Shown: positions 48,304-60,098 of the stretch, in pieces
Numbering within the stretch: position 1 is the first letter of the stretch
Layout: each line of letters begins with the position of its first letter
Origin: Salinimonas chungwhensis DSM 16280
Lineage (GTDB): Bacteria; Pseudomonadota; Gammaproteobacteria; Enterobacterales; Alteromonadaceae
Assembly (NCBI RefSeq): GCF_000378185.1
Contig: NZ_KB899376.1
Coordinates: 524,357 to 588,356, forward strand
Direction: 5' to 3'
DNA: 64,000 nucleotides
Program-made: the position numbers and the translations under genes
Notes under the pieces: generated by a model
Databases searched by the model: none
What the model saw: only the letters and a program-made list of their open reading frames with translations
What the model was told of the DNA's origin: nothing

Positions 48304-50655
48304 TTATTTTGCCGCCTTTCCCACCACAGGGACTGGCGTCTTTTTCTTTACCAACACTGGTTTCAATTTAGCGCTCGTAAGTGCAGTCTGAAGCGCTGAC
48401 TCATTGCTAAGATAAATCACGTGCGTATAGGACCCCTGCATATTCAGCATCTTTTCATACATCACCTTATCTACCTTTGACAGCTGTGCCAGGCGTTTTT
48501 TGGTCATTGATGAGACTGAATTATCACACTGTCTGGCCTGAATTCTGGTTACGCATAACTCTGTTTTCTCTTCGCTAAGGTGTAAACTGATGTTTTGTCG
48601 CAGAGATTTGTACAGGTAGTCATCTTCTTTTATGTAAACGAGTTTCTGATCAGCCTTTCGCTGACAATGAATTACACCACTTTGCCATGACTTTGATTTG
48701 AGTATCGTCTGTAATAATGCTGATTTAGGCTTTGACTCTCCCTGATCGGCAAAAAAGCCGTGCAGAGGTGCAATGTTTTGCTCTTGTGAGAATGGGTAGA
48801 GATCCTGAGAGTCTTCGTCGATGTACAGTGTCTTGATTCTATCAAGTAAAAATCGGTTAGCTACACACAGAACACTTGCTGATGGGTGATGCCGCATCGC
48901 AAGCTCCCATACGAAACGCTGCATCATACGTTGTAAACGAGCTGTGTCTTTGCTCCTGAAATAACTGGCATTGGTTTCAAGATATTGCAAGATAGCCTGT
49001 TCAACTTTAGCCCCTACGGGTAGCTTCAGACGTAATAAACCGGTTTTTTCACAGTAATACACAACCTCGTAGCGCTCATTTTTGATTCGAAAGTCGGGGG
49101 CAGAGACTTTTACCACTGCGGAGATTTTAGCTTTAGGCTCTGGCCGGGACAGGTATAATCTCATCCCATGAGCAGAAATATCTGTGAGTTTGGCTTCTGC
49201 AGTGCTTAACAGGCCCATTTTTACTGCGGCAGGTTTATTGATATTGTAGCGCGGCTCATTGCGGCGATCTAAACCGTCTTCAACCACAAAGTCTATTTTG
49301 TGTCGCTTTGTATCCGCTAATAAGTCTTTGTGAACGGGCCCCAGCTGACATGGCTCTAGCAACGCCTGCGGCGTTATTCGTTCGCTGATATCGGTGTAAA
49401 ACAGAATATGCGATAACGTGTCAAGATCGCTGTGTTCGCCACGGGTAATATCATGCGTTGCAAAAGCGACTTTTTTATTTTCTTTATCAATCGCACTGAG
49501 TCTGCAGTGAAAGCACTGCATATCTTTTTCTCGTGACAGTAAATAAATAATGGGGGTGAAGAGGTTATATTCCAGTAATTGACGATGGGTTGCTTCAATC
49601 TGCAGTTCGCCGTGCTTTGTTTTCAATGTTCCCCTGAACAAGAAAGCTTCAGAAAAAATCTCCAGTTCCTGAACTAAAGCATTGAAATTTGATTTACCCT
49701 CAAACGCAGTCAATGAATTATATCCGCGGTTTTGTTTACTGTTTGCGTTAGTAAACAGAGCGAGAACCGGTAATAGCACGCTTCCGCTGCGTTTAAGTGC
49801 CACTGGTACCCATGGGCTATTGATCAAGACCCGGTCCCGTTCAAGATCCTGCATGGCACGTTCAACTTCCAGGTCACGTTTCAAGGGATGTTGGTATGCC
49901 GCGCCCTGAATATACTTGCTAAGGTGAGAAGCAACTTTCGATTCATCATCATTGCTAAGCGTGAAATGTGTCTCATACTTTTCAGTATCTTTGTTAAAGG
50001 TAAGCCTAGCCACCCTATACTCAAGCAGCCGATCCTTACCATTTGCACCAAACACCTCGGGCATCTGAAACGCATACACCTTGTTCTTTTCTATCCGTGG
50101 CGGACGCTTGCTTTCCAGAACCATAGTTTCACTTGCTAATGCAGCTACAGTGAAATTGCGACCTTTTTCAAACTCAGGACAGGCAACCTGAAAATTTGGT
50201 GCAATAGCAATATCATCACCAAATTGAATGTCTTTTAACGATTGTGTTTCCACTGTGAACGCATCGACAATTTTCTTGTACTGTTCTTTTTTAATATGGG
50301 CCTGATAGAAATCAGAATTTGTGATGGACTCGAAAACGCCTACCGTGTAGCGGTTTTGATAAAAAGAAGATTCTGTTTTTAGAATATGCGTACCCACCTT
50401 ATCCAGGCGCATATCCACACCGAAATGTTGAAACTTAATAACCGGAAACTGGGCAAAAGCGGAATTATCCGCCGGAGCATCCGTTAAAGAAGATAAACGA
50501 ACGACTTCATCACGAACTATTTTGCGAACACTACTAGGAATACGCTTGGAGAAACGGTTGAGGCCTTCCAATAAGCGATTTTCTTGTTCATAGGGGATCA
50601 AAGCCCGAATCAGAGCCTGATATTGTTTTATAATTTTTTGTTCTTCACCAGGCAT
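48304..50655 (-). CDS. Large PilZ-domain protein
   Basis: A 783-residue soluble protein. A PilZ domain lies near residues 460-560: the RRNEPRYNINKP start gives the RxxxR motif and DISAHGMRLYLS the (D/N)xSxxG motif, so c-di-GMP binding is likely. The rest, N-terminal about 450 residues and the last 220, has no domain I can name; the first part could hold a second degenerate PilZ/YcgR-like region. Proteins of this size with one PilZ domain occur in Alteromonadales and relatives. It is monocistronic on the minus strand between ihfB and lapA. Confidence 0.8.
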   Translation of the reverse strand: MPGEEQKIIKQYQALIRALIPYEQENRLLEGLNRFSKRIPSSVRKIVRDEVVRLSSLTDAPADNSAFAQFPVIKFQHFGVDMRLDKVGTHILKTESSFYQNRYTVGVFESITNSDFYQAHIKKEQYKKIVDAFTVETQSLKDIQFGDDIAIAPNFQVACPEFEKGRNFTVAALASETMVLESKRPPRIEKNKVYAFQMPEVFGANGKDRLLEYRVARLTFNKDTEKYETHFTLSNDDESKVASHLSKYIQGAAYQHPLKRDLEVERAMQDLERDRVLINSPWVPVALKRSGSVLLPVLALFTNANSKQNRGYNSLTAFEGKSNFNALVQELEIFSEAFLFRGTLKTKHGELQIEATHRQLLEYNLFTPIIYLLSREKDMQCFHCRLSAIDKENKKVAFATHDITRGEHSDLDTLSHILFYTDISERITPQALLEPCQLGPVHKDLLADTKRHKIDFVVEDGLDRRNEPRYNINKPAAVKMGLLSTAEAKLTDISAHGMRLYLSRPEPKAKISAVVKVSAPDFRIKNERYEVVYYCEKTGLLRLKLPVGAKVEQAILQYLETNASYFRSKDTARLQRMMQRFVWELAMRHHPSASVLCVANRFLLDRIKTLYIDEDSQDLYPFSQEQNIAPLHGFFADQGESKPKSALLQTILKSKSWQSGVIHCQRKADQKLVYIKEDDYLYKSLRQNISLHLSEEKTELCVTRIQARQCDNSVSSMTKKRLAQLSKVDKVMYEKMLNMQGSYTHVIYLSNESALQTALTSAKLKPVLVKKKTPVPVVGKAAK

Positions 50656-50761
50656 GACGCAATACTGATATTTTGGTCTTAGCCTGAATAATATATAACC
50701 CTTTTATAACAGTGGTCAATAGACAGTTAGTCTTAATAATCCAGAGCAAAAAATCAGATAC

Positions 50762-50793
50762 AAAAAAGCCGCAATTTACATTGCGGCTTTTTT
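50762..50793 (-). terminator. Terminator after ihfB
   Basis: AAAAAAGCCGCAAT/ATTGCGGCTTTTTT, a 14-bp stem with a TTAC loop. T runs on both strands would allow termination in either direction. Confidence 0.92.
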
Positions 50794-50813
50794 AATTGAA
50801 TTACCTTTGGCTA

Positions 50814-51101
50814 CTAGGCTATTGATGCGTCGACACGTTCCCGAAGTTCTTTACCCGGCTTAAAATGAGGTACATATTTTCCGTCTAATTCGACGGTTTC
50901 CCCGGTTTTGGGGTTGCGACCTGTTCTCGGTGCCCGGTAATGAAGAGAAAAGCTACCAAATCCGCGTATTTCTATGCGTTCACCCTTTTGCAGTGTTTGT
51001 GCCATTTGCTCAAGGATTTCTTTGATCGCCAGCTCTAAATCTTTAGCAGGAAGGTGACGGTATTGATCCGCGAGCCGCTCAATCAGTTCCGACTTGGTCA
51101 T
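50814..51101 (-). CDS. ihfB: Integration host factor subunit beta
   Basis: A 95-residue DNA-bending protein. It has [11 protein letters not shown] at the start, the arm-flank [25 protein letters not shown] and the C-terminal helix, close to E. coli IHF-beta. With IHF-alpha (not in the window) it bends DNA. It sits after rpsA, as in E. coli. Confidence 0.97.
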   Translation of the reverse strand: MTKSELIERLADQYRHLPAKDLELAIKEILEQMAQTLQKGERIEIRGFGSFSLHYRAPRTGRNPKTGETVELDGKYVPHFKPGKELRERVDASIA

Positions 51102-51187
51102 AATAACCTCTTTGTCTTTAAATGTTTAATCAGCTTCTTCACATCAATATACGCCAGATAATTCAATCTGGCGCACCTTTTATCGCA

Positions 51188-52855
51188 TTATTCGCCTTTT
51201 GCGGCTTTAAATGCTTCTGCCATTGCGCTGCCGAAACCGCCATCGTCTTGATTAACTTTATCGATAGCTTCTTTTTCGTCAGCCTGGTCTTTCGCTTTAA
51301 CAGAAAGATTTACTGCACGGTTCTTACGATCGACGCCCATGAATTTGGCTTCAATAGACTCACCGACGTTAACAACTTCTGATGCATCTTCAACACGATC
51401 GCGAGCCAGGTCAGCAACACGGATGTATCCGTCTACTTCCTCTGCAAGGTTAACCGTGACGCCTTTAGCATCAACAGCGGTAACGGTACCGTTAACAATA
51501 GTACCTTTCTTGTTTGCAGCAAGATACTGGTTGAACGGATCTTCTTCGATTTGCTTGACGCCCAGAGAAATACGCTCACGCTCAGGATCTACCTGCAGGA
51601 CCACTGCTGAGATTTCGTCACCTTTTTTGTAGTCACGAACCGCATCTTCGCCAGATTTGTTCCAGCTGATGTCAGACAGGTGAACCAAGCCATCAATGCC
51701 GCCGTCAAGGCCAATGAAGATACCGAAGTCAGTAATTGACTTAATCTTACCGGTAACTTTGTCGCCTTTTTCGTGGGACTTGGCAAATGTTTCCCAAGGG
51801 TTATCGATACACTGTTTAAGACCCAGAGAAATTCGACGACGCTCTTCGTCAATTTCCAGAACCATAACTTCAACAGTGTCGCCCAGGTTAACAACCTTAG
51901 ACGGATGGATGTTTTTGTTAGTCCAGTCCATTTCAGAAACGTGAACCAAACCTTCAACACCGTCTTCAATCTCAACGAAACAACCATAGTCAGTCAGGTT
52001 AGTTACCTGGCCAGAGATCTTAGTACCTTCTGGGTAACGCTGAGAAATATCCTGCCATGGATCATTGCCCATTTGCTTCATACCAAGAGATACACGCTGC
52101 TTCTCTTTGTCGAATTTCAGGACTTTAACATTGATTTCATCACCAACGTTGACGATTTCACTTGGATGCTTAACACGCTTCCAAGCCATGTCAGTAATGT
52201 GAAGCAGGCCGTCAACACCGCCCAGGTCTACGAACGCGCCGTAGTCCGTCAGGTTCTTAACGATACCTTTGATTTCATGACCTTCTTCAAGGTTAGCCAG
52301 CAACGACTCACGCTCAGCACTGTTTTCAGCTTCGATAACAGCACGACGGGAAACAACGACGTTGTTGCGTTTTGCATCAAGTTTAATAACTTTAAACTCT
52401 AGCTCTTTGCCTTCAAGGTGAGTAGTGTCACGAACAGGGCGTACATCTACCAAAGAACCGGGCAAGAACGCGCGAACACTGTTAACTTCAACAGTGAAAC
52501 CGCCTTTAACTTTACCGTTAATAACACCGATAATGGTTTCTTTCTCTTCGTACGCTTTTTCAAGCTCTACCCACGCTTCGTGGCGTTTCGCTTTTTCACG
52601 AGAAAGTACAGTTTCACCGAAACCGTCTTCAACGGCATCAAGAGCAACATCAACAGAATCGCCGATTTCGATCTCTAATTCGCCGTCTGCGTTTTTAAAT
52701 TGGTCTGCTGGGATAGCACTTTCTGATTTCAAGCCCGCATCTACCAGTACGATGTCTTTATCGATAGAAACAACAGTACCTTTTACGATAGAACCTGGAC
52801 GTGTTTCCAGTTCCTGTAAGCTTTCTTCAAAAAGTTGTGCAAAATTTTCAGTCAT
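51188..52855 (-). CDS. rpsA: 30S ribosomal protein S1
   Basis: A 555-residue protein made of six S1 OB-fold repeats, seen as recurring G-x-V-x2-LTDYGxFV / GLVHxSExxW blocks. The length equals that of E. coli S1 (557). It binds mRNA at the small subunit and represses its own translation in E. coli. It is flanked by cmk and ihfB in the conserved order. Confidence 0.98.
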   Translation of the reverse strand: MTENFAQLFEESLQELETRPGSIVKGTVVSIDKDIVLVDAGLKSESAIPADQFKNADGELEIEIGDSVDVALDAVEDGFGETVLSREKAKRHEAWVELEKAYEEKETIIGVINGKVKGGFTVEVNSVRAFLPGSLVDVRPVRDTTHLEGKELEFKVIKLDAKRNNVVVSRRAVIEAENSAERESLLANLEEGHEIKGIVKNLTDYGAFVDLGGVDGLLHITDMAWKRVKHPSEIVNVGDEINVKVLKFDKEKQRVSLGMKQMGNDPWQDISQRYPEGTKISGQVTNLTDYGCFVEIEDGVEGLVHVSEMDWTNKNIHPSKVVNLGDTVEVMVLEIDEERRRISLGLKQCIDNPWETFAKSHEKGDKVTGKIKSITDFGIFIGLDGGIDGLVHLSDISWNKSGEDAVRDYKKGDEISAVVLQVDPERERISLGVKQIEEDPFNQYLAANKKGTIVNGTVTAVDAKGVTVNLAEEVDGYIRVADLARDRVEDASEVVNVGESIEAKFMGVDRKNRAVNLSVKAKDQADEKEAIDKVNQDDGGFGSAMAEAFKAAKGE

Positions 52856-52969
52856 AAGGTCAGTTTAATTAAATAGTTGAAATCCACACTACATTCCGGC
52901 TAATGTGGGGTTATTAAAATTTATCGCTACATCCGTATTGCGATTAGTTGCTTTGGTGCTATCCGCCGG

Positions 52970-53647
52970 TCACGTTTTAAGGCAAGAGGAGATAACTTCC
53001 ATCGCTTTTTCAAAGACCTGGTCAATATCCAGATCCGTAGAATCAATTACTAAAGCATCCTGAGCAGGCACTAATGGCGCAACCGCGCGTTGTGTATCAC
53101 GCTTGTCGCGAGCCTCAATATCGCTCAAAAGGCGCGCAATATTAACATCTGCGCCTTTCTCTTTCAACTGGGTATAACGACGCTCCGCTCTGGCCTTTGC
53201 GCTGGCGGTAAGGAATATCTTCACCGGCGCATTGGGGAAAACGACTGTACCCATGTCCCGACCGTCAGCAACGAGACCAGGCTCCTGCTGAAACGCCCGC
53301 TGACGACGCAATAACGCTTCACGTACCCTTGGCAACGCCGCAACCTTTGAGGCTACTGCGCCAATTTTTTCTGTACGGATGTCGTCAGTAACATCTTCGC
53401 CTTCCAGGATAATTCTGGTCGTCTCTTTATCTGTTTCAAAGCTCACGTCCAAACCTGTGGCCAAGGGTACTATGGATTCTTCATCGTCATCCGGGATATC
53501 ATGATGTAACGTTGCCACTGCTAAAACCCGGTAAATTGCGCCACTGTCTAAAAAGTGCCAACCCAGTTTCTCAGCAAGCAAACTACTAAGCGTTCCCTTA
53601 CCAGCCCCGCCAGGACCGTCAACCGTGACTACGGGAATCGGATGCAT
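52970..53647 (-). CDS. cmk: Cytidylate kinase
   Basis: A 225-residue P-loop kinase that phosphorylates CMP and d[23 protein letters not shown] is the ATP site; [13 protein letters not shown] and the LID segment [10 protein letters not shown] are typical. Length and order (aroA-cmk-rpsA) match E. coli. Confidence 0.97.
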   Translation of the reverse strand: MHPIPVVTVDGPGGAGKGTLSSLLAEKLGWHFLDSGAIYRVLAVATLHHDIPDDDEESIVPLATGLDVSFETDKETTRIILEGEDVTDDIRTEKIGAVASKVAALPRVREALLRRQRAFQQEPGLVADGRDMGTVVFPNAPVKIFLTASAKARAERRYTQLKEKGADVNIARLLSDIEARDKRDTQRAVAPLVPAQDALVIDSTDLDIDQVFEKAMEVISSCLKT

Positions 53648-53771
53648 ACCTGCTCCAGTTATTAATAAAAGGTTAAAATCGGCCGCAATTATACGCGCTT
53701 AAAAGGTATTGGCAATGGCAGATCTACGCGGATCTGCCCGCTCGCTCGCTTTTATTAGTTGGGGTTAATAT

Positions 53772-55055
53772 TTAATCCGAACAAAGTGAAGCAAACCGGT
53801 CAAAATAGTCGGGAAATGTTTTTGCTGTGCATCCCGGGTCATTAATGGTCACTGACGAGTTACTCAGAGCAACCAGCGAAAAGCACATCGCTATACGATG
53901 ATCATTATATGTATCGATTTCTGCATGTCTGATTACAGCCGGTGGGACTACAGTCAGGTAGTCTTTACCTTCCACTACCTCAGCGCCCAGCTTTTTAAGC
54001 TCAGTGGCCATGGCATAAAGTCGGTCCGTTTCCTTGACTCGCCAGTTATAAATATTACGTATGGTAGTTGGACCAGAGGCAAACAACGCCGTAGTAGCAA
54101 TCGTCATTGCCGCGTCGGGGATATGGTTCATGTCCATATCTATGCCGTGTAGGGTGCCACCTGTCACTTCAATAGAGTCATCGTGCCAACACACAGTCGC
54201 GCCCATTTTTTCTAAGACTTCGGCAAAGCGAATATCACCCTGGACACTTTGTTTACCAACGCCGGTAACGCGCACCGTGCCACCTTTAATCGCGCCGGCA
54301 GCCAGAAAATAAGAGGCGGAAGAAGCATCACCTTCCACCATAAACTGGCCGGGTGATCTATATCGCTGGCCAGCAGAAATGTAAAATTCTGCATAATCAT
54401 GATTTTCAACCACCACACCAAATCTGGACATGGTATCCAGCGTAATATCAATGTAGGGTTTGGACACCAGAGTGCCCTTTATGCGAATACGACTGGCGGA
54501 ATTGAATAAGGGGGCGGCCATCAACAGCGCTGTCAGAAACTGGCTCGACACACTCCCGTCAACCTCAATGATATCAGCATGCAATGCTTTGCCATGAATA
54601 GAAACTGGCGGATATCCCTCATTTTTCAGATAGCTTATATCTGCGCCCGCCTGGCGTAAGCTGTCCACTAAATCTTTAATTGGACGTTCTTCCATTCTGG
54701 GTTCGCCGGTCAGTTCAACCTGCACGTCACTGGCAGCAAGGGCGGCACACAATGGACGCATGGCTGTCCCGGCATTGCCCAGAAATAAAGATAATTTTCC
54801 GGCATGGGCAAAGCCGCCACCTAATCCCCTGACTTCGCATACTGTTTTATCAGCACTAAGTGAATAACTTACCCCCAGAGATTCAAGAGCCGCTAACATA
54901 TGACGAATATCATCGCTATCCAGCAGGTTAGTCAGCGTGGTGGTGCCTTCACTCAATGCAGCCAGTAATAAGGCTCGATTTGACAAGCTTTTCGACCCGG
55001 GAACATTGACCACGCCATTAACAGCGGAAACGGGATTTAACGTTAACTGTTTCAT
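53772..55055 (-). CDS. aroA: 3-phosphoshikimate 1-carboxyvinyltransferase (EPSP synthase)
   Basis: A 427-residue enzyme of the shikimate pathway joining PEP to shikimate-3-phosphate. It shows [17 protein letters not shown], the [11 protein letters not shown] glycine-rich segment and [14 protein letters not shown] active-site features (here [10 protein letters not shown]). [11 protein letters not shown] resembles the class I, glyphosate-sensitive pattern. The start is set at the ATG aligned with E. coli AroA (MKQLTLN); ATGs at 55058 and 55067 are alternatives, the last overlapping serC by 8 nt. Confidence 0.95.
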   Translation of the reverse strand: MKQLTLNPVSAVNGVVNVPGSKSLSNRALLLAALSEGTTTLTNLLDSDDIRHMLAALESLGVSYSLSADKTVCEVRGLGGGFAHAGKLSLFLGNAGTAMRPLCAALAASDVQVELTGEPRMEERPIKDLVDSLRQAGADISYLKNEGYPPVSIHGKALHADIIEVDGSVSSQFLTALLMAAPLFNSASRIRIKGTLVSKPYIDITLDTMSRFGVVVENHDYAEFYISAGQRYRSPGQFMVEGDASSASYFLAAGAIKGGTVRVTGVGKQSVQGDIRFAEVLEKMGATVCWHDDSIEVTGGTLHGIDMDMNHIPDAAMTIATTALFASGPTTIRNIYNWRVKETDRLYAMATELKKLGAEVVEGKDYLTVVPPAVIRHAEIDTYNDHRIAMCFSLVALSNSSVTINDPGCTAKTFPDYFDRFASLCSD

Positions 55056-55059
55056 CATT

Positions 55060-56145
55060 TCACCCATACTGTCGTTCGAAGTCAGTCATAAAATCAACCA
55101 GCGCCTGAACGCCCTCTACTGGCATAGCATTGTAGATACTAGCGCGCATACCACCAACAAACCGATGGCCTTTAAGTGCTTTCAGGCCAGCTTCATCGGC
55201 CAGTCTGAGGAATGTTTTATCAAGGTCAGGGTTTGCTAATTGAAAGGGAACGTTCATTTTAGAACGGCAATCCGGATGCACCTGAGAGCGATAAAAGTCT
55301 GTACTGTCGATGGCGTCGTACAACATGTTCGCCTTATGGTCGTTACGGCGGGCTATGGCGGTTATCCCCCCCTCCTCTTTGAGCCACTCAAACACAAGCC
55401 CCGCCAGATACCAGGAAAAGGTAGGGGGGGTGTTGTACATAGAATTGTTGTCGGCTGTCTGGGTGTAATCCATAAATGATGGTGTGACGCTTTGCGGTCT
55501 GCCCAGCAACGATTCGTGAACAATAACCACAGCAAGCCCTGAAGGCCCTATATTTTTCTGTGCGCCTGCGTAAATAATACCGTAACGGCTTACTTCCAGA
55601 GGTTGCGATAAAATGCATGAGGACATGTCCGCCACCAACGGCACCTTACCGGCATCCGGCAACCAGTCAAACGCCACGCCATCAACCGTTTCATTAGGGC
55701 AAAAATGTAAATATGCGGCGTCCTGGGGAATGGCGGAGGCGTCAGGTTTTTCTACAAAGGCCTTGCCATCGCGCTGAGAAATTTCACTGAGGATCTCGGC
55801 ATGGTTAAATTTGTCAGCCTCGCTCACCGCCCCTTTCGACCATGAACCGGTTACCATGTGCAAAGATGTGTCCGTCGCAGCAGAGATATTCAGGGGTACT
55901 GCCGCAAACTGACCACGACCTCCCCCCTGCATGAACAGCACCTTATAATCATCAGGGATGTCCATGAGATCACGCAAATCCTGCTCTGATTTTTGCGCCA
56001 TTTCGACAAAGTCAGCACCGCGGTGACTGATTTCCATCACTGACGCGCCGCCGTTGCGCCAGTTGGTAAACTCTTGCTGAGCACGTTGCATAACTGACGG
56101 TGGTAGCATGGCCGGACCGGCACTAAAATTAAACACCCGATTCAT
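55060..56145 (-). CDS. serC: Phosphoserine aminotransferase
   Basis: A 361-residue PLP enzyme of serine and pyridoxine synthesis. [11 protein letters not shown] at the start, the Schiff-base lysine in [12 protein letters not shown] and the C-terminal [11 protein letters not shown] signature are present. It is translationally close to aroA, as in E. coli. Confidence 0.97.
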   Translation of the reverse strand: MNRVFNFSAGPAMLPPSVMQRAQQEFTNWRNGGASVMEISHRGADFVEMAQKSEQDLRDLMDIPDDYKVLFMQGGGRGQFAAVPLNISAATDTSLHMVTGSWSKGAVSEADKFNHAEILSEISQRDGKAFVEKPDASAIPQDAAYLHFCPNETVDGVAFDWLPDAGKVPLVADMSSCILSQPLEVSRYGIIYAGAQKNIGPSGLAVVIVHESLLGRPQSVTPSFMDYTQTADNNSMYNTPPTFSWYLAGLVFEWLKEEGGITAIARRNDHKANMLYDAIDSTDFYRSQVHPDCRSKMNVPFQLANPDLDKTFLRLADEAGLKALKGHRFVGGMRASIYNAMPVEGVQALVDFMTDFERQYG

Positions 56146-56164
56146 TGATTATTAATACCTGTAA

Positions 56165-56193
56165 ACAAAACAAGCGGCACGAAGCCGCTTGTT
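56165..56193 (-). terminator. Terminator downstream of gyrA
   Basis: Minus strand AACAAGCGGC/GCCGCTTGTT, a 10-bp stem with a 5-nt loop followed by a TTTTGTTT run. It separates gyrA from serC. Confidence 0.88.
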
Positions 56194-56208
56194 AATTAAA
56201 AGAATGAT

Positions 56209-56236
56209 TCATGCACTCCGTACCAGCAGTGCATGA
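56209..56236. repeat. 9-bp inverted repeat just after the gyrA stop codon
   Basis: TCATGCACT (56209-56217) and AGTGCATGA (56228-56236) are perfect arms around a 10-nt loop, 2 nt from the gyrA stop. There is no T tract, so it is not a second terminator by itself; it may protect the mRNA end. Confidence 0.5.
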
Positions 56237-56238
56237 GG

Positions 56239-58926
56239 TTACTCTTCTGTCGATGGCTTCTCATCACTGTTTGACAAAGGCGCGTCTTCGGCGGTTTCCA
56301 CTGCCACAACCTCACCGTTTTCATCCAGTACTATTTTATCTTCGACTTCTTCAATCCGTTGCAAGCCGACAACAGATTCACTTTCTGCTGTACGGATCAG
56401 ACGTACCCCCTGAGTGTTTCTGCTCACAACCGAGACTTCCTCAACCCGGGTTCTTACCAACGTACCCTGATTGCTGATTAGCATGATTTCGTCCGAATCA
56501 TCAACCTGCACGGCGCCGACAACTTTACCGTTGCGTTCAGATACCTTGATTGAAACAACGCCCTGGGTTGCCCTGCTTTTTGCCGGGTAGTCAGCTAATG
56601 GCGTTCGCTTGCCAAACCCATTTTCAGTGGCAGTTAGGATGGCTCCCTCACCACGCGGAACAATAAGCGACACCACACGCTGGCCTTCCTGAAGTCTGAT
56701 CCCACGAACTCCAGTCGCAGTTCGGCCCATCGGACGCAGCGCCAGAAGTTCTTCACCTGTTTCTGGATCACGTTTCACGTCGCCCGTTTCTGAGTCACGT
56801 AGTTTCTCATTAAACCTTACGACCTTACCTTCATCACTGAACAGCATAATGTCATCGTCACCATGAGTGATAGCAACGCCAATCAGCTCGTCACCCTCAT
56901 TGAGGTTAACTGCAATAATACCGCTTGAGCGAGGGCGTGAATAAAGACTCAGATCTGTCTTTTTCACCGTGCCGTTAGCCGTAGCCATCAGCACAAATTT
57001 GCCCTCTTCAAATTCCTTAATTGGCAAAATTGCAGTGATACGCTCGTCTGCTTCCAACGGTAATATGTTAACTATTGGGCGGCCCCGGGCATTACGGCTG
57101 GCAAACGGCAGCTGATACACTTTTAACCAGTATAACCGTCCACGCGTTGAGAAACACAATATGTGGTCGTGGGTATTGGCAACCAGTAATCGCTCGATGA
57201 TATCTTCATCTTTCATCTTCGTGGCTGATTTACCTTTGCCCCCGCGACGCTGTGATTCGTAATCTGACAGCTTCTGATATTTCACATAGCCTTCGCGGGA
57301 TAAGGTAACCACCACTTCTTCTCGTTCGATAAGATCTTCTATATCGATATCATGGCTGGCAGCGGTAATTTCAGTACGACGGGCATCACCGAATTCGTCA
57401 CGCACCTTTTCAAGCTCTTCACGAATGACTTCCATCAGACGCTCTGGTGAGCGCAGGATATAAAGCAACTCGGCAATTTGATCCAGCAGCTCTTTATACT
57501 CACCTAAAATCTTTTCGTGTTCCAGACCGGTAAGCTTGTGCAGTCGCAAATCCAGAATAGCCTGCGCCTGTTGTTCGGTTAGGAAGTATTTATCATCACG
57601 AATGCCAAATTCGGGTGCCAACCAATCAGGGCGGGCAGCATCATCACCTGCGCGATCAAGCATTTCCGACACATCACCAAGTCGCCAGCCCTGCGCGACT
57701 AGGGCCTGTTTGGCCTCCGCCGGACTGGGGGATGCTTTAATGAGCTCGATAATCGGATCGATGTTGGCTAACGCAATAGCCAGACCTTCCAAAATGTGCG
57801 CGCGGTCACGGGCTTTTCGCAGTTCAAAGACAGTACGGCGGGTAACGACTTCCCGACGATGCAGAATAAAGCATTCCAGCACTTCTTTAAGATTGAATAC
57901 TTTCGGCTGGTTGTTATCCAGCGCTACCATATTGATGCCGAATACCGTTTGCAACTGGGTATTAGCATACAGATGGTTCAGCAATACTTCGGCTGATTCA
58001 TTACGCTTGACTTCGATTACAATGCGCATTCCGTCTTTATCAGACTCATCGCGCAGAGCAGAAATGCCTTCAATCCGCTTCTCTTTTACCAGTTCAGCTA
58101 TCTTTTCGATAAGCCGGGCTTTATTCACCTGATAAGGAATTTCGTTAACGACAATCGTCTCTTTGCCGTTATCTTCCGTCTCTATATCCGCTTTAGCTCG
58201 CAGATATATTTTACCCCGGCCGGTACGATAAGCCTCTTCGATACCCTTGCGACCACTTATCTGGGCAGCCGTGGGGAAATCTGGACCCGGGATATGCTGC
58301 ATTAAATCATCAATGGAGATGTCAGGATCTTCAATTAATGCTATGCAACCATTGATAACTTCATTGAGATTATGCGGTGGGATATTAGTCGCCATACCAA
58401 CAGCTATCCCGGAAGAACCGTTCACCAGCAGGTTCGGCACTTTAGTAGGTAGCACTTCAGGTATAAATTCAGTGCCATCGTAGTTCGGCACAAAATCGAC
58501 GGTTTCCTTGTCCAGATCGGCGAGCAGTTCATGGGCAATTTTCGCCATGCGAACTTCGGTATAACGCATGGCCGCTGCAGAGTCTCCATCGACCGAACCG
58601 AAGTTACCCTGACCGTCTACCAGCATGTACCGCAGTGAAAAAGACTGCGCCATCCGAACAATGGTGTCGTAAACGGCGGAGTCACCATGCGGGTGATACT
58701 TACCAATAACATCGCCGACCACGCGGGCTGACTTTTTATATGGCTTGTTGAAATCGTTTTTCAGCTCGTTCATCGCAAATAATACGCGACGGTGAACAGG
58801 CTTCAGGCCGTCTCGCACATCCGGAAGTGCACGGCCTACAATAACGCTCATCGCATAGTCGAGATAAGAAGTCTTAAGCTCCTCTTCTATATTGACGGGG
58901 AGAATTTCTTTAGCGTTATCAGTCAT
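56239..58926 (-). CDS. gyrA: DNA gyrase subunit A
   Basis: An 895-residue type II topoisomerase subunit. The quinolone region reads [17 protein letters not shown] with Ser and Asp at the positions of E. coli S83 and D87, the quinolone-sensitive state. The catalytic Tyr is in [10 protein letters not shown]. The C-terminal domain has the GyrA-box QRRGGKG (about residue 560) and an acidic tail of about 40 residues. It is divergent from ubiG. Confidence 0.98.
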   Translation of the reverse strand: MTDNAKEILPVNIEEELKTSYLDYAMSVIVGRALPDVRDGLKPVHRRVLFAMNELKNDFNKPYKKSARVVGDVIGKYHPHGDSAVYDTIVRMAQSFSLRYMLVDGQGNFGSVDGDSAAAMRYTEVRMAKIAHELLADLDKETVDFVPNYDGTEFIPEVLPTKVPNLLVNGSSGIAVGMATNIPPHNLNEVINGCIALIEDPDISIDDLMQHIPGPDFPTAAQISGRKGIEEAYRTGRGKIYLRAKADIETEDNGKETIVVNEIPYQVNKARLIEKIAELVKEKRIEGISALRDESDKDGMRIVIEVKRNESAEVLLNHLYANTQLQTVFGINMVALDNNQPKVFNLKEVLECFILHRREVVTRRTVFELRKARDRAHILEGLAIALANIDPIIELIKASPSPAEAKQALVAQGWRLGDVSEMLDRAGDDAARPDWLAPEFGIRDDKYFLTEQQAQAILDLRLHKLTGLEHEKILGEYKELLDQIAELLYILRSPERLMEVIREELEKVRDEFGDARRTEITAASHDIDIEDLIEREEVVVTLSREGYVKYQKLSDYESQRRGGKGKSATKMKDEDIIERLLVANTHDHILCFSTRGRLYWLKVYQLPFASRNARGRPIVNILPLEADERITAILPIKEFEEGKFVLMATANGTVKKTDLSLYSRPRSSGIIAVNLNEGDELIGVAITHGDDDIMLFSDEGKVVRFNEKLRDSETGDVKRDPETGEELLALRPMGRTATGVRGIRLQEGQRVVSLIVPRGEGAILTATENGFGKRTPLADYPAKSRATQGVVSIKVSERNGKVVGAVQVDDSDEIMLISNQGTLVRTRVEEVSVVSRNTQGVRLIRTAESESVVGLQRIEEVEDKIVLDENGEVVAVETAEDAPLSNSDEKPSTEE

Positions 58927-59209
58927 AAACTGCTTTTTCCCTTAACTTAGGTTTGCTGTGCGCGATTTAAATATGCCCCAGATTCAGCAGAAGGCTGAAC
59001 GCGCACATTCTTATTATTGAGGCGATAGAACAATCCCTGAGTGTACCACCGCCCGGACAAATAATGTAGCGGTTAATCATCCCAAAACTCAAGCAGGATG
59101 TTAAGCGGTGATTTTTCGTCCATACACGCCAGCCAGTGGCACGAAACAATGCACATTAATGTGATTTTGCGCTATGTTATAGCCCCTCATTGCCGAGAAG
59201 GACTTACCG

Positions 59210-59911
59210 ATGTCGAACGTGGATGAACAGGAAATTTCTAAATTTGGTGAGCTTGCCTCACGTTGGTGGGACACAGAAGGCGAATTTAAACCGCTGCATA
59301 TGATTAATCCGCTACGGCTTGATTTTATTGCCGGTCATGCGCATGGCCTGTTTGATAAACACGTGTTAGATATCGGTTGCGGTGGCGGCATTCTGGCAGA
59401 ATCTATGGCCAGGATGGGCGCACAGGTTACCGGCATTGATATGGCGGAAGCCTCGCTGGAAGTGGCCAGACTGCATGGACTTGAGTCTGGCATTCACGTA
59501 GATTATCACTGTGTAACGGCTGAACACTATGCCACCGAGCATGCCGGCAAATTTGATGTTGTGACCTGTATGGAAATGCTTGAACATGTCCCGGACCCAG
59601 CTTCAATTGTTCAGGCATGTGCAAACCTGGTCAAGCCAGACGGGCATGTGTTTTTTTCTACGCTGAACAGAAATCCCAAATCGTATTTAATGGGCATTGT
59701 AGGTGCAGAGTATATTTTGAATCTGGTACCAAAAGGTACGCATCAGTACAGTCGCTTTATCCGCCCTTCTGAGCTGATGTCAATGACCGATCAGGCAGGG
59801 TTGACAACCTCCCACGCCACCGGATTACATATGAACCCGCTGACCCAGCGATTTTACCTGTCAAATAAGAACATAGATGTCAATTATATGATTCATACCA
59901 CCTTAGGATAA
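59210..59911 (+). CDS. ubiG: Ubiquinone biosynthesis O-methyltransferase UbiG
   Basis: A 233-residue SAM-dependent enzyme that performs both O-methylations of ubiquinone synthesis. [20 protein letters not shown] is the UbiG signature, [13 protein letters not shown] the SAM site and [13 protein letters not shown] motif II. It lies between gyrA and nrdA as in many gammaproteobacteria. The NrdR-like boxes begin directly after its stop. Confidence 0.97.
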   Translation: MSNVDEQEISKFGELASRWWDTEGEFKPLHMINPLRLDFIAGHAHGLFDKHVLDIGCGGGILAESMARMGAQVTGIDMAEASLEVARLHGLESGIHVDYHCVTAEHYATEHAGKFDVVTCMEMLEHVPDPASIVQACANLVKPDGHVFFSTLNRNPKSYLMGIVGAEYILNLVPKGTHQYSRFIRPSELMSMTDQAGLTTSHATGLHMNPLTQRFYLSNKNIDVNYMIHTTLG

Positions 59912-59912
59912 A

Positions 59913-59928
59913 ACACAAGATATTGTGC
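59913..59928 (+). promoter_or_regulatory. NrdR box 1 upstream of nrdAB
   Basis: ACACAAGATATTGTGC fits the NrdR consensus ACACWATATNTWGTGT at 14 of 16 positions. It lies right after the ubiG stop. Confidence 0.7.
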
Positions 59929-59944
59929 TTTGTGTTTTTGAAAG

Positions 59945-59960
59945 GCACTATATGTCCACA
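59945..59960 (+). promoter_or_regulatory. NrdR box 2 upstream of nrdAB (half-degenerate)
   Basis: GCACTATATGTCCACA keeps the left half and core of the NrdR box (10 of 16 positions). Its start is 32 nt from that of box 1, three helical turns, which is the usual spacing of NrdR box pairs. Confidence 0.5.
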
Positions 59961-60072
59961 AATTATAAACTAAAACAAAAAAAGAATAATAAATTTGCTT
60001 AACAGTTTTTTCGATGAAAACAGCTTGCATTCTGGATAAATGACGCTTGTGTCATCTTGCTAGGTTAGTTAT

Positions 60073-60098
60073 CACTAACATCTAAATGTTAGTGTTTT
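60073..60098 (+). terminator. Terminator-like hairpin in the nrdAB leader
   Basis: CACTAACAT/ATGTTAGTG, a 9-bp perfect stem with a CTAA loop and TTTT. It is 162 nt after the ubiG stop and 262 nt before nrdA. It may end ubiG messages or attenuate nrdAB. Confidence 0.65.

Noticed and set aside
57536..58132. Plus-strand ORF of 198 codons within gyrA
   Set aside because: It is antisense to conserved gyrA sequence; its Ser/Arg-rich composition is typical of shadow frames.
59152..59163. CACATTAATGTG palindrome upstream of ubiG
   Set aside because: 12 bp with an AT core is expected by chance in a region of this size, and it matches no operator I can name.
59952..59960. Possible DnaA box near the nrdAB boxes
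   Set aside because: ATGTCCACA matches only 7 of 9 positions and is already explained by the degenerate NrdR box.
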